Origin: Thermoflexus sp.
Lineage (GTDB): Bacteria; Chloroflexota; Anaerolineae; Aggregatilineales; Aggregatilineaceae
Direction: 5' to 3'
NCBI GenBank assembly: GCA_020724465.1
Contig: DYGX01000001.1
Coordinates: 62,001 to 126,000 of the forward strand
DNA: 64,000 nt
Below, piece by piece: positions 1 to 10,330 of this stretch. Each line of letters opens with the position of its first letter. Positions within the stretch are counted from its first letter, which is position 1. The notes beneath the pieces are model-generated. The model was not told the DNA's origin, made no database searches, and saw only the letters and a list, made by a program, of their open reading frames with translations. Made by a program: the position numbers and the translations under genes.

Positions 1-493
1 CGATCTTCACCTCACCCTCGTTTTCACGCAGCAGAACAAGCAGCGGTTCTGCGCCGCAGGCGCGGGCTGCCGCCACATAGGTGAAGGCATTGACCCAGGC
101 GGTGACGGGTGCGCCGCTGCACAATGCGCGCAGGGCAGTTGCCTCGTCCATCCGCTGAACCTCAACTTCGATGTCGGGCGCCAGGTTTAGCGTCTCGCTG
201 ACCGGTTGCAGGGCGTCGGCAACCGCCTGCGCCAGCGCCGACTGCGCGCTCCGCGTCATGCTGCCTGTCGCCGGGCCGGCCAGGCCAATCACCAGGGGGC
301 GCTGCGCGCTGCCCAACAGCGCGGGCGGCTGATCGAGCGTGGGCAGAGGGGTTGAGCGCGGCGTGGGAGTCGGTGGGATCGGCGTCGGCGGACGCGGGGT
401 AGGCGCTGCCGACTGCCCGCCGCTGCAAGACGCCGTCAGCAGTACGAGCGCGATCAGAATGACACCGAGATTCGATGGACGTTGCCGGTTAAT
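1..493 (-). CDS. PhnD-like substrate-binding lipoprotein, partial
   Basis: The gene runs off the left edge of the window; about 164 codons are visible. The N-terminus is a clear lipoprotein signal: a short basic start, a hydrophobic stretch and a lipobox ending LTASC followed by SGG. A Pro/Thr-rich linker comes next. The mature part (LVIGLAGPATGS, then a region ending in SGAPVTAWVNAFTYVAA) resembles the phosphonate-type periplasmic binding proteins (PF12974), so it probably binds a small solute outside the membrane for an ABC importer. No ATG, GTG or TTG lies at the proper place. The best start is an ATT at 493-491, six bases after a GGAGG Shine-Dalgarno; the nearest in-frame alternatives (TTG, GTG upstream) would put extra residues before the signal peptide and have no ribosome site. 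It follows the 569-1978 gene by 75 bp on the same strand, so the two may be co-transcribed. The ligand is unknown. Confidence 0.7.
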   Translation of the reverse strand, partial: MNRQRPSNLGVILIALVLLTASCSGGQSAAPTPRPPTPIPPTPTPRSTPLPTLDQPPALLGSAQRPLVIGLAGPATGSMTRSAQSALAQAVADALQPVSETLNLAPDIEVEVQRMDEATALRALCSGAPVTAWVNAFTYVAAARACGAEPLLVLLRENEGEVKI

Positions 494-568
494 GGTGCAC
501 CTCCCCCTTGCGCCAGCCTGCAACCTGCCAACATGGTATAGCAGGTGAGGCACGGCGGCAAGCGTGCG

Positions 569-1978
569 CTAGTCCTGCCCTGCCACGTCCTCGATGGTCA
601 GTGTGCCATCCGGCGGGATGAGCTGGATGGGCCGGCGGCCGACCTGAGGCTGCGTGACAGCCACATCCTCGTGAATCAGCCCGGCCCAGCATTCTTGCGG
701 GTTGAGCGCGGGGATCAGCCGGGTCATCCGGACGGCACCCCACACCTCAGCACGCTGGCCGGGTAGGAGGTAGTAATAGGTGCGCCCGGTTACCTCATCT
801 ACGACCGCCGTCAGCTCATCTTCGGGTCCGAGCGCCCAGCGCCAGGGGAAGTCGCTGAGCACCGTCTCGCAGTTGATGCCCACCCGCCAGGCTCCCGATT
901 CGCGATAGGCTCCCATGCTCGTCATCAACTGATCGAACTGGTAGACTGTGCCGGGGAACGGGCCGGCGGTGCGAACCGGCGTTGTGCCGTAGTTGTAGAC
1001 GGTGACTTTGAAGACCAGCAAGTCGCCCTGGGACATGGTCAGGGTGGTCAGTTCGGATGTGATTTCCGGCGGCATTGGGATCTTGGCGCCCGGCGTGTCC
1101 TGGTCGGTGTAGTACGACTCGTCGTAAGGAGCAGTGGTGAAAACAACGGTCGCGCCGGTGGTCTGCGGCATGATCTCGACTTTGGGCAGGCCGCCGTCCT
1201 TTAAGGTGATCTGGCTCTCGCGGACGATCCGCTGGCCGACGTCATCCTGCGCTACGGCGAAAACGCGGTACGTCCCATCCGGTGGGGGCTGGAGATTTTG
1301 ATCGACCCCGCCGTCATAGTCAAACTCGTGACTGCCGGCCTCACCCGGCTCGCGCCCCGTTTCACGTTCGGGCAGATAGTAACGCTGGCCCTGCTCGTCT
1401 TCCAGGTACACGCGCAGCGTGGCGGCTTTCTCCAGATAGATATTTACGTTGACGCGGTCGCCGATGCCATCCTGGTTCGGCGTGAAGGTGCTGGGGCTGA
1501 TCTCGAACGCACTGATCACCGGCAGCGCCGTGTCGGCATCGGTAATGGTCAGCGTACCGGTAGCTTCGGCGCGCTCCGTATCTCCGGCTGCGGCGATGGT
1601 CCAGCGGTATTCACCGTTCGGGATCAGGCGCGTTTCGATTGTGCCGGGAATATCCTCGCCGGGGAGCGAATACCCGCCGACAATGCCGCTAAAGGCGACG
1701 CGGTAGTCGCCGGCGATGCGCGGCTCATCCTGGCGAAACACATAGCGTTCGCCCGCTTCGTTCTCCAGATAGATGCTGACCCTGGCAGGCCGCGAGAGCC
1801 GGTAACGGATGTGGGTGATATCGTCCTGTCCGTCGGCGTTGGGCGAGATCAGCGTGCTTTCGAAGGTCGCGTCGCGCAGCAGCGGGAGCGGCGGACGCAG
1901 CACCAGATAGCCCGCGGCTCCGGCCACGAGAACCGCTGCCAGCGCAGCGATAATGATAAGCGCGCGCGATAGCTGCAT
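569..1978 (-). CDS. Membrane-anchored protein with FlgD-like Ig repeats
   Basis: This 469-residue protein starts at the ATG at 1978, which has a strong GAGGAGGAG ribosome site; a longer reading frame upstream is not needed. One N-terminal transmembrane helix (about residues 5-27, rich in Ala, Ile and Val) anchors the rest outside the cell. Two FlgD-type Ig-like modules follow, each opening with a signature of the type SPNADGQDD / TPNQDGIGD and a beta-rich segment with a YRVFAVAQD-like strand. The C-terminal 180 residues contain paired Trp and Cys residues (INCETVL, ECWAGL), a possible disulphide, in a domain I do not recognise. These modules occur in cell-surface and C-terminally sorted proteins, so a structural or envelope role is likely. 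It heads a minus-strand pair with the lipoprotein at 1-493. Confidence 0.7.
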   Translation of the reverse strand: MQLSRALIIIAALAAVLVAGAAGYLVLRPPLPLLRDATFESTLISPNADGQDDITHIRYRLSRPARVSIYLENEAGERYVFRQDEPRIAGDYRVAFSGIVGGYSLPGEDIPGTIETRLIPNGEYRWTIAAAGDTERAEATGTLTITDADTALPVISAFEISPSTFTPNQDGIGDRVNVNIYLEKAATLRVYLEDEQGQRYYLPERETGREPGEAGSHEFDYDGGVDQNLQPPPDGTYRVFAVAQDDVGQRIVRESQITLKDGGLPKVEIMPQTTGATVVFTTAPYDESYYTDQDTPGAKIPMPPEITSELTTLTMSQGDLLVFKVTVYNYGTTPVRTAGPFPGTVYQFDQLMTSMGAYRESGAWRVGINCETVLSDFPWRWALGPEDELTAVVDEVTGRTYYYLLPGQRAEVWGAVRMTRLIPALNPQECWAGLIHEDVAVTQPQVGRRPIQLIPPDGTLTIEDVAGQD

Positions 1979-2104
1979 GGCGTCTCCTCCTCGCAACGGG
2001 CGAATTATGCCATGCCACCCGCGTTCGGGCCACTCAAAATGCGTATCGTCGGGAACACGCGGGGCAGGCGCCCGCAAGGCTGCGTCCGGCGCGCAAGCCC
2101 ACCC

Positions 2105-2133
2105 TTGAAACAGGTGCGAAATAGGGGTAGTAT
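2105..2133 (+). promoter_or_regulatory. Probable promoter of the folC-lon unit
   Basis: TTGAAA at 2105-2110 and TAGTAT at 2128-2133 are separated by 17 bases, a good sigma-70-type arrangement. The -10 element overlaps a tandem 9-bp repeat that begins at 2131. Predicted from spacing and consensus only. Confidence 0.5.
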
Positions 2134-2150
2134 GTGGGATATGTGGGATA
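2131..2150 (+). repeat. Tandem TATGTGGGA repeat over the folC promoter
   Basis: Two perfect copies of TATGTGGGA followed by TA lie on the -10 and start region of the predicted folC promoter, where a repressor operator would be expected. The same unit recurs several times at 10156-10328, mostly in inverted arrangement. A role as a protein-binding site is inference. Confidence 0.6.
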
Positions 2151-2189
2151 ATTCTGCTATTGGCGACTGCATGCAGAAGGGCGCAACCA

Positions 2190-3578
2190 TTGACATCCGA
2201 ACCCCTCCAAACCTATAGTGAGGCGCTTGACTACCTCTACAGCTTCATCAATTGGGAAGTCGAACGACACGTCCGTTATTCACCTGAGGCAATGACATTG
2301 GAGCGCCCGCGAGCGCTCCTGCAGGCGCTGGGTAACCCCCACACGCGCTATCCGATCATTCATATCACCGGCACCAAAGGCAAGGGATCGGTTGGCGCCA
2401 TGTGCGCGGCAGCGCTGCAGGCGTCGGGCCTGAAGACCGCGCTGTACTCGTCGCCGCACTTGCAGGATTTCCGCGAGCGTTTCCGCGTCAACAACGCGTT
2501 GATTGCGCCCGGCGAGTTTGTCGCGGTGCTTAATCAGATGCGTCCGGTGTTGCCGACTATCCCGGATATTACCTGGTTCGAGGTGACTACTGCTCTGGCC
2601 TTTCAGCACTTTGCCGAGCAGGCCGTGGACGTGGCGGTGATCGAGGTTGGGTTGGGGGGCCGGCTGGACGCGACGAACGTTGTGACGCCGGTTGTGTCGG
2701 TCATCACCAGCCTGAGCTATGACCATACCCACTTGCTGGGCGACTCGCTGGCATCGATCGCGCGGGAGAAGGCGGGCATCATCAAGCCGAATGTCCCGGT
2801 CGTCAGCGCACCCCAGCCTGACGAGGCGCTTGAGGTCATCGAGGCAGTCGCCAGGGAGCGGCAGGCGCCGGTCATTCTGGTCGGGCGCGACTGGCTTTAC
2901 ACAGCCCGGCAGACGTCGCAAACCGGCCAGGCCTTCTCGACCGGCCCTGCGGGCGAGCCTCAGATTCCGTACTGGACCGGCCTCGCCGGGGGGCACCAGG
3001 CGCTGAACGGTGCGGTGGCGCTCGCCGTGCTGGCGCAGGTGCGCCGGGCGGGAATCCCGGTCACAGAGAGCGGGATCCGCGAGGGGTTGGCTCAGGTGGA
3101 TTGGCCGGGCCGGTTGGAGCGGGTAGCGGACGCGCCGACCGTGGTGCTGGATGCCGCACACAACGGCGCGTCGGCGCAGTGGCTCAACGCCAGCCTGGAC
3201 ACGCTTTTCCCGCAGCGTCCGCGCGTGCTGGTGTTTGGGGCGTCTGCCGACAAGGACATCCGCGGGATGTTCGAGGCGCTGCTGCCGGGTACCGATCATC
3301 TCATTGCGTCTCAGGCAGTGCATCCCCGCGCTATGGCGCCGGAAGAGATTGAGACGGCCGCGCGCACGGTGGGCTACTCCGGCCCCATCGCGCAGATTGC
3401 CGATGTGGCGTCGGCGTTGAGTTACGCTCAGAGGCTCGCCGGCCCGGGTGGGCTGGTCGTGGTCACCGGATCACTGTTCATTGTCGGCGAGGTCCGGACG
3501 CTCTTTGGGCTGCCGCCGGGGCATACGCGCCGGACCCCACACATCGTACAAGAGGAACAGACCCCTGTTGGCGACTGA
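2190..3578 (+). CDS. folC: Folylpolyglutamate synthase / dihydrofolate synthase
   Basis: A Mur-ligase-type ATP-dependent enzyme that adds glutamate to (dihydro)folate and so retains folates in the cytoplasm. About 462 residues, normal for the family. Visible motifs are the P-loop TGTKGKGS (about residues 60-67), the SYDHTHLLG segment, the KAGIIK metal/substrate loop, and the C-terminal LDAAHN and FGASADKD motifs of the Mur-ligase C domain. The start chosen is the TTG at 2190, with AGAAGG nine bases upstream; an in-frame TTG at 2160 lacks a ribosome site. The stop lies just before lon, so the two genes are very likely one transcript. The upstream promoter carries a tandem repeat that may be an operator. 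The enzyme call is secure; whether it has both DHFS and FPGS activity cannot be told from sequence. Confidence 0.93.
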   Translation: MTSEPLQTYSEALDYLYSFINWEVERHVRYSPEAMTLERPRALLQALGNPHTRYPIIHITGTKGKGSVGAMCAAALQASGLKTALYSSPHLQDFRERFRVNNALIAPGEFVAVLNQMRPVLPTIPDITWFEVTTALAFQHFAEQAVDVAVIEVGLGGRLDATNVVTPVVSVITSLSYDHTHLLGDSLASIAREKAGIIKPNVPVVSAPQPDEALEVIEAVARERQAPVILVGRDWLYTARQTSQTGQAFSTGPAGEPQIPYWTGLAGGHQALNGAVALAVLAQVRRAGIPVTESGIREGLAQVDWPGRLERVADAPTVVLDAAHNGASAQWLNASLDTLFPQRPRVLVFGASADKDIRGMFEALLPGTDHLIASQAVHPRAMAPEEIETAARTVGYSGPIAQIADVASALSYAQRLAGPGGLVVVTGSLFIVGEVRTLFGLPPGHTRRTPHIVQEEQTPVGD

Positions 3579-3582
3579 ACCA

Positions 3583-6015
<2,433 letters not shown>

Positions 6016-6040
6016 GGGGAGCCATGAGCGGGGGGAGATA

Positions 6041-7504
6041 ATGGCAACCGATAGGGCGAAGGCGATACCCTTCCAGGGCGTCCAGCGCGAACAGAAGCTG
6101 GATGAAGAAAGCATCCTGCGCTTGCTGGCGGCCGGGCGCAGCGCAACGGTCGACTGGCTGCCGGGGCGCGCGTCTGTCGGCGACATCGCGGAGACGCTGG
6201 CGAGCATGGCGAACGGGCGCGGCGGGATCTTGCTGTTGGGCGTCACTCCGCGCGCCGATCGCCCGGTGGGCGTGGACGACACGGAGAATGCGGTCAATCG
6301 CGTGCTCGAAGCTGCGCTGTCGATCACCCCGCCGTTGATCATCCCGCTGCCGCAGTTGGTGCACGTCAAAGGCTCGGCCATGGTTGCGGTTGTCATCCCA
6401 CGCGGGATGCCGCACGTCTACGCGCTCGATGGCCGCTATCTGACACGCGACGGCGCGCGGAATGTGCCGCTGCTGCCGCATCGGCTGCGTCGCCTGTTGC
6501 TGGAGCGCGGGGACGTCTCGTTCGAGTCCGAACCGGCGCGTTCGGTCCGCCGTGAAGATCTGGACTGGGAGCAGGTCGAAGCGTATGCCGCCAGCCTGAG
6601 CGGGATGGGGGGCATCTCGGCGGAGCAGGTGCTTGTCAAGCGCGGGTGCGCGGTGTATCGCGACGGCGAACTCATCCCGACCAACGCCGGCGTCTTGTTG
6701 TTCGGCAAAGACCCCCAGCAGTTTATTCGCGGCTCGGACATCACCGCCGCGCGGTTTGCGGGCAAGGAGATGGGGGATGTCTTTACGCGGCAGGACCTCA
6801 CCGGAACACTGCCGCAGCAGATTCGCCGGGCCGAGACCTTTCTGGTTGATAACCTGCGGCGCGGTGTGCAGCTGGGCGCGGAAATGGCGCGCTCTGAGCA
6901 GTTTGAGTATCCCCTGAAAGCCGTCCGCGAGCTTGTCGTCAACGCCGTGGCACACCGCGATTACAGCATTCAGGGTGATGGTATCCGCCTGTACCTGTTC
7001 AGCGACCGGCTGGAGATCACCAGCCCTGGCAACCTTCCCGGCCCGGTAACCGTTGACAACATCGTCGAGGAACGCTTCTCTCGAAACTCCGCCATAGTGC
7101 AGGTCCTGTCCGATATGGGTTTTATCGAGCGGCTTGGGTATGGAGTGGATCGGGTGCTGAGTCTGATGCGCGAGGCCGATCTGCCGGAGCCGCGTTTTGT
7201 CGAGACAGCGGGGGGCTTTCGGGTGACGCTCTACAACAGGCCAACTGAGACCAGCGAAGCGGCGGAACCGGAGCTGTTCGGGGGTGTTTTCCGCGGCGAG
7301 CCTGTGAACCGCCGTCAGGAATACGCGCTTGACTTTCTAATCAATCGCAAGCACGCGCGCATCACGAATAAAGACTTGCAGGAACTATGCCCGGATGTGC
7401 ACCCGGAAACGATCCGGCGAGACTTCGCCGACCTGGTTAGCCGGGGGATTTTGGTGAAAATGGGCGAGAAGCGCGGCTCGTATTACGTGTTGAAGCGTAA
7501 GTGA
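6041..7504 (+). CDS. AlbA_2/Schlafen-like DNA-binding regulator (COG2865 type)
   Basis: 487 residues from an ATG three bases after a GGGGGGAG ribosome site. The N-terminal part (about residues 15-150) matches the AlbA_2 / divergent AAA-4 domain: EES-x-LRLLAAG, a [14 protein letters not shown] core, and the [20 protein letters not shown] strand set. The middle has the RecG-like/HATPase_c_4 signature ([22 protein letters not shown], then [14 protein letters not shown] and [15 protein letters not shown]). The last 70 residues form a winged helix ([31 protein letters not shown]), a likely DNA contact. Families of this build are predicted ATP-binding transcription regulators; no target is known. 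It lies directly behind lon and may be co-transcribed with it. Confidence 0.8.
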   Translation: MATDRAKAIPFQGVQREQKLDEESILRLLAAGRSATVDWLPGRASVGDIAETLASMANGRGGILLLGVTPRADRPVGVDDTENAVNRVLEAALSITPPLIIPLPQLVHVKGSAMVAVVIPRGMPHVYALDGRYLTRDGARNVPLLPHRLRRLLLERGDVSFESEPARSVRREDLDWEQVEAYAASLSGMGGISAEQVLVKRGCAVYRDGELIPTNAGVLLFGKDPQQFIRGSDITAARFAGKEMGDVFTRQDLTGTLPQQIRRAETFLVDNLRRGVQLGAEMARSEQFEYPLKAVRELVVNAVAHRDYSIQGDGIRLYLFSDRLEITSPGNLPGPVTVDNIVEERFSRNSAIVQVLSDMGFIERLGYGVDRVLSLMREADLPEPRFVETAGGFRVTLYNRPTETSEAAEPELFGGVFRGEPVNRRQEYALDFLINRKHARITNKDLQELCPDVHPETIRRDFADLVSRGILVKMGEKRGSYYVLKRK

Positions 7505-7598
7505 TCTGCCATCTATTCGTTGGAAATGCGCTGATTACAGGCAGCAGGATATATGGTATCTTTGGACCCTGCGTTATCGGTAGAGAGCAGCAGGAACC

Positions 7599-9251
7599 AT
7601 GCAGGAACGTTCTCGGTGGCCGTGGATGATCTTGATGGTGGTGCTCGGCGTGGCGCTCAGCGGGTGCACGCTGGCGATCAGCGAGACGGCAGAGGTGCCC
7701 AGCCCGACGCCGACGCCATCTGTCACGTCGACACCGACGGCTAGCGCAACCCCGACGACCAGCCCGACCGCGACGCTGACGCCAAGCATCACGCCTACTC
7801 CGACCCTTACACCAACGCCAACCATCACGCCGACGGCGACGAACACACCGCAGCCGACGCCGACTCCCTTCGCCACGACCGCCTATCGCAACGATCAGTG
7901 GGCGTCCGTTGAGGTGCCCGAAACGCTCCGCCGCGGCCTGGACGCATCGTGGTTTGCCTTCCTCAGCGTCAACGAGCGCACCGACTTGACCAACCTGCTT
8001 ACCCCGGTGGCACCCCCGCAGGAAGAAACGCTCTATTTGATCAATCCGGCCACGCGAGAACTGATTGAGATTTTAGATCTGCCCGTCTCTACCGACACGC
8101 GCATATGGTGGGCACCTGACGGACAGAAGGTGCTGTTCTTTCGCGAGCCGGGCGGCCTGTATCTGCTGAACCTGCGCCTGGCGATGATGCTGCGCGTGTT
8201 TGAGATGCCGGGCCTGACGCCACCAGCGCTGACAGTGCTTGAGCCGTCCGGCCTGGCCGACGGACCTGCCGACCTGCTGTCGGCGGCTGCCACAGGAAGC
8301 GGCGAGCACGTTCCCGTTTGGGCGCCGGACAGCTCGCAGTTTGCTATCACGCTGCAAGATCGCTATGACACCGACATCTACGTGGTGTCGAGCGACGGTT
8401 CGACGTTGCGCAACCTTTCGAGCAATGGGGCGTTCGATATGTGGCCGGCCTGGTCGCCGGATGGGCGCCGCCTGGCGTTCGTGTCCGGGCGCGCGGAGTG
8501 CCCAACGTGGGTGCCCGACGAGCCGGGGACGTGTGCGGGAACGGGCGCAGCCCCGCGGCCTGGGGGCAATTTGTTCGTGCTGGACCTGCAGACCGAACGG
8601 GTCACCCAGATCGGCCAGGCCTGGCTTTCCGGGCCGCCAGCCTGGGTGAGCAACCTTCAGATCACGTACGTGACTCACGATACAAGTGTGCCGGGCGGCG
8701 CTTTGCAGATGTGGCTGACCAACATCCAGTCCGGCACGACGCGCCGTATCTCCGCAGACAGCGAGGGTCTGGTGTTTGGCGCTGCATGGGCGCCGGGCGG
8801 CGTTCGCGTGCTGTACCAGACCGCTGCGGAGCCGCGCAGCCTGGTCCTGCGCGATGCAAACGGCGGGTTGATCGCCACCAACGACCAGTACACCTTCTCT
8901 CGCTTTGGCCTGGCTGCGGGGTGGTCTCCGGGTGGGGATCTCGTCGCCATTGCGGGACAGAATGGCCTGTGCCCGTACGGGCTACTGGTCGCTCGCAACG
9001 ATCTGCGGGTTGTTACCGGTCCGCTGGCTAACGCGCGCGCGTGTTCGCCGAGTTATTCGCCCGACGGCCGCTGGCTGGCATTTGCGGGAATCCAACAGCG
9101 GGTGGGATACAGTGATGGACGGCTCGATCTGTACATTGCGCAACCGAACGGTTTCGGCGCAACCAACGTGACCGGGCAGCTTCGCGGAGAGATCCGCCTG
9201 TTGGGGTGGGTAGGGCCTTCGGTACCGGCTGGTGCGCAGAGCGCCAACTGA
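7599..9251 (+). CDS. Lipoprotein with TolB/PD40-type beta-propeller
   Basis: 550 residues. A signal peptide ends in a lipobox (VALSGC near residue 23), followed by a roughly 60-residue low-complexity Thr/Pro linker that would hold the domain away from the membrane. The rest is a beta-propeller with repeated PD40 blades, seen as WAPDGQKVLFF, WAPDSSQFAI, WSPDGRRLAFVSGR, WAPGGVRVLY, WSPGGDLVAIAG and YSPDGRWLAFAG, about seven blades. Two Cys residues in one blade (AECPTW and GTCAGT) may form a disulphide. Such proteins act as extracellular scaffolds or ligand binders; no partner can be named from context. The gene stands 25 bp before degV with the same direction. Confidence 0.8.
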   Translation: MQERSRWPWMILMVVLGVALSGCTLAISETAEVPSPTPTPSVTSTPTASATPTTSPTATLTPSITPTPTLTPTPTITPTATNTPQPTPTPFATTAYRNDQWASVEVPETLRRGLDASWFAFLSVNERTDLTNLLTPVAPPQEETLYLINPATRELIEILDLPVSTDTRIWWAPDGQKVLFFREPGGLYLLNLRLAMMLRVFEMPGLTPPALTVLEPSGLADGPADLLSAAATGSGEHVPVWAPDSSQFAITLQDRYDTDIYVVSSDGSTLRNLSSNGAFDMWPAWSPDGRRLAFVSGRAECPTWVPDEPGTCAGTGAAPRPGGNLFVLDLQTERVTQIGQAWLSGPPAWVSNLQITYVTHDTSVPGGALQMWLTNIQSGTTRRISADSEGLVFGAAWAPGGVRVLYQTAAEPRSLVLRDANGGLIATNDQYTFSRFGLAAGWSPGGDLVAIAGQNGLCPYGLLVARNDLRVVTGPLANARACSPSYSPDGRWLAFAGIQQRVGYSDGRLDLYIAQPNGFGATNVTGQLRGEIRLLGWVGPSVPAGAQSAN

Positions 9252-9275
9252 TGGACAAGCACAAGGAGAAAGGGA

Positions 9276-10130
9276 ATGGCAGCCCGCACAGCACTCATCA
9301 CCGACAGCACCTGCAATCTTCCACCGGAGCTGGCGCGCGAGCGCGGCATTCACGTCGTACCGCTCTATGTCGTCTGGGGCGACCAGAGCCTGCGGGATGG
9401 CGTTGACATTCAGGAGCGCGAGTTCTACGCGCGGCTCCGGGCGTCGAGCGATATTCCCAAGACTTCCCAGGCAACTCCCCAGGACTTTGTGACGGCTTTT
9501 CAGCAGGCGCGAGAGACAGATGGCGCCGACGAAGTGGTGTGCGCGGTTGTCTCGAGCGAGTTGAGCGGGACGTATGCGTCTGCGATGATAGCCCAGTCGA
9601 TGGTCGATTTTCCGGTTCACGTCATTGATACGCGCCAGGTTTCCTGGACGCTCGGCCACGCAGTTCTTTCTGGTGCGGCTGCGCGCGAGCAGGGCGTCAG
9701 CCCGGACGAGATCGCGTCGACGATTCGCGAGACGGCAGCCCGCCAGCAGCTTGTATTCACGATCGACAGCCTGGAGCACCTCAAGCGCGGCGGGCGCATC
9801 AGCAGCAGTAAGCTGTTTTTCGGCTCGGCGCTGAACCTCAAGCCCGTGCTGCTCGTGCGAGACGGTGTGATCGAACCGGCGATTAACGTCCGGACGCGCA
9901 AGCGTGCCCTGGAACATCTGGGTAAAGTGGCTGCACAAGTGGTGGACGGCCGCAGAGTCGTGCGCGTCTCGGTGTTGCACGCCGACGCCGAAGAGGAAGG
10001 CCGCGCCGTTTTCGAACAGGCCTGCGCCCAGTTCCAGCCCGCCGAGTCGTATTTCGCCTACGCCACAACCGTGCTGGGCGTTCATGCCGGGCCGGGCGCC
10101 GTGGGAATTGCCGTAGAGTGGGAAGCCTGA
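9276..10130 (+). CDS. DegV family fatty-acid-binding protein
   Basis: 284 residues, normal length, ATG with an AAGGAGAAAGGG ribosome site. DegV/FakB proteins bind a fatty acid and, where a FakA kinase is present, present it for phosphorylation. Family motifs are all visible: TDSTCNLP at the N-terminus, TSQATP, SSELSGTY with the lipid head-group Ser, DSLEHLKRGGRIS, and the C-terminal HAGPGAVG. No fakA is present in this window, so the phosphorylating partner would have to be elsewhere. The gene ends facing mfd; the 200 bp between them hold large inverted repeats. Confidence 0.9.
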   Translation: MAARTALITDSTCNLPPELARERGIHVVPLYVVWGDQSLRDGVDIQEREFYARLRASSDIPKTSQATPQDFVTAFQQARETDGADEVVCAVVSSELSGTYASAMIAQSMVDFPVHVIDTRQVSWTLGHAVLSGAAAREQGVSPDEIASTIRETAARQQLVFTIDSLEHLKRGGRISSSKLFFGSALNLKPVLLVRDGVIEPAINVRTRKRALEHLGKVAAQVVDGRRVVRVSVLHADAEEEGRAVFEQACAQFQPAESYFAYATTVLGVHAGPGAVGIAVEWEA

Positions 10131-10155
10131 GCGGCAGGGTTTCGCACACTATGCC

Positions 10156-10193
10156 ACACTATCCCACATATGGGGGATAATGTGGGATAGTGT
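10156..10193. repeat. 14-bp perfect inverted repeat (ACACTATCCCACAT)
   Basis: Arms at 10156-10169 and 10180-10193 match perfectly, with a 10-base loop. The arms contain the TGTGGGATA unit also present at 2131-2150 and 10278-10328. A TGTGGATAA (reverse complement TTATCCACA, the DnaA-box consensus) overlaps the right end at 10191-10199. Confidence 0.75.
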
Positions 10194-10277
10194 GGATAAA
10201 TGTGGGATTTGGCGGACTTGCTACCCGTGGCCAAGCGTCAGATAGGCACGGATTGACCAGCAAGAGCGCTCATCCGA

Positions 10278-10328
10278 TATCCCACATATCCCACATCGAG
10301 GTCAAGTACTTGTGGGATATGTGGGATA
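10278..10328. terminator. 18-bp perfect inverted repeat, possible bidirectional terminator
   Basis: Arms TATCCCACATATCCCACA (10278-10295) and its exact complement (10311-10328) enclose a 15-base loop. Each arm is itself two tandem 9-bp units. It lies between the convergent degV and mfd genes, two bases from the mfd stop, so it could end transcription from both sides, although no good T-tract follows on either strand. The repeated unit suggests a protein-binding or genome-wide repeat role as an alternative. Confidence 0.5.
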
Positions 10329-10330
10329 GA

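Noticed and set aside
2160-3578. Shared TTGGCGACTG at 2160 and 3568 as a repeat
   Set aside because: Ten bases at two places in GC-rich DNA are easily chance; one lies within the folC end.
7574-7876. Gly/Val-rich open frame on the minus strand
   Set aside because: Shadow of the Thr/Pro linker of the lipoprotein at 7599.
10156-10328. CRISPR array
   Set aside because: Units are 9 bases, in both orientations, without regular spacers.
10131-10330. Replication origin
   Set aside because: Only one exact DnaA box, no AT-rich unwinding stretch, no dnaA/dnaN nearby, and skew does not change sign here.
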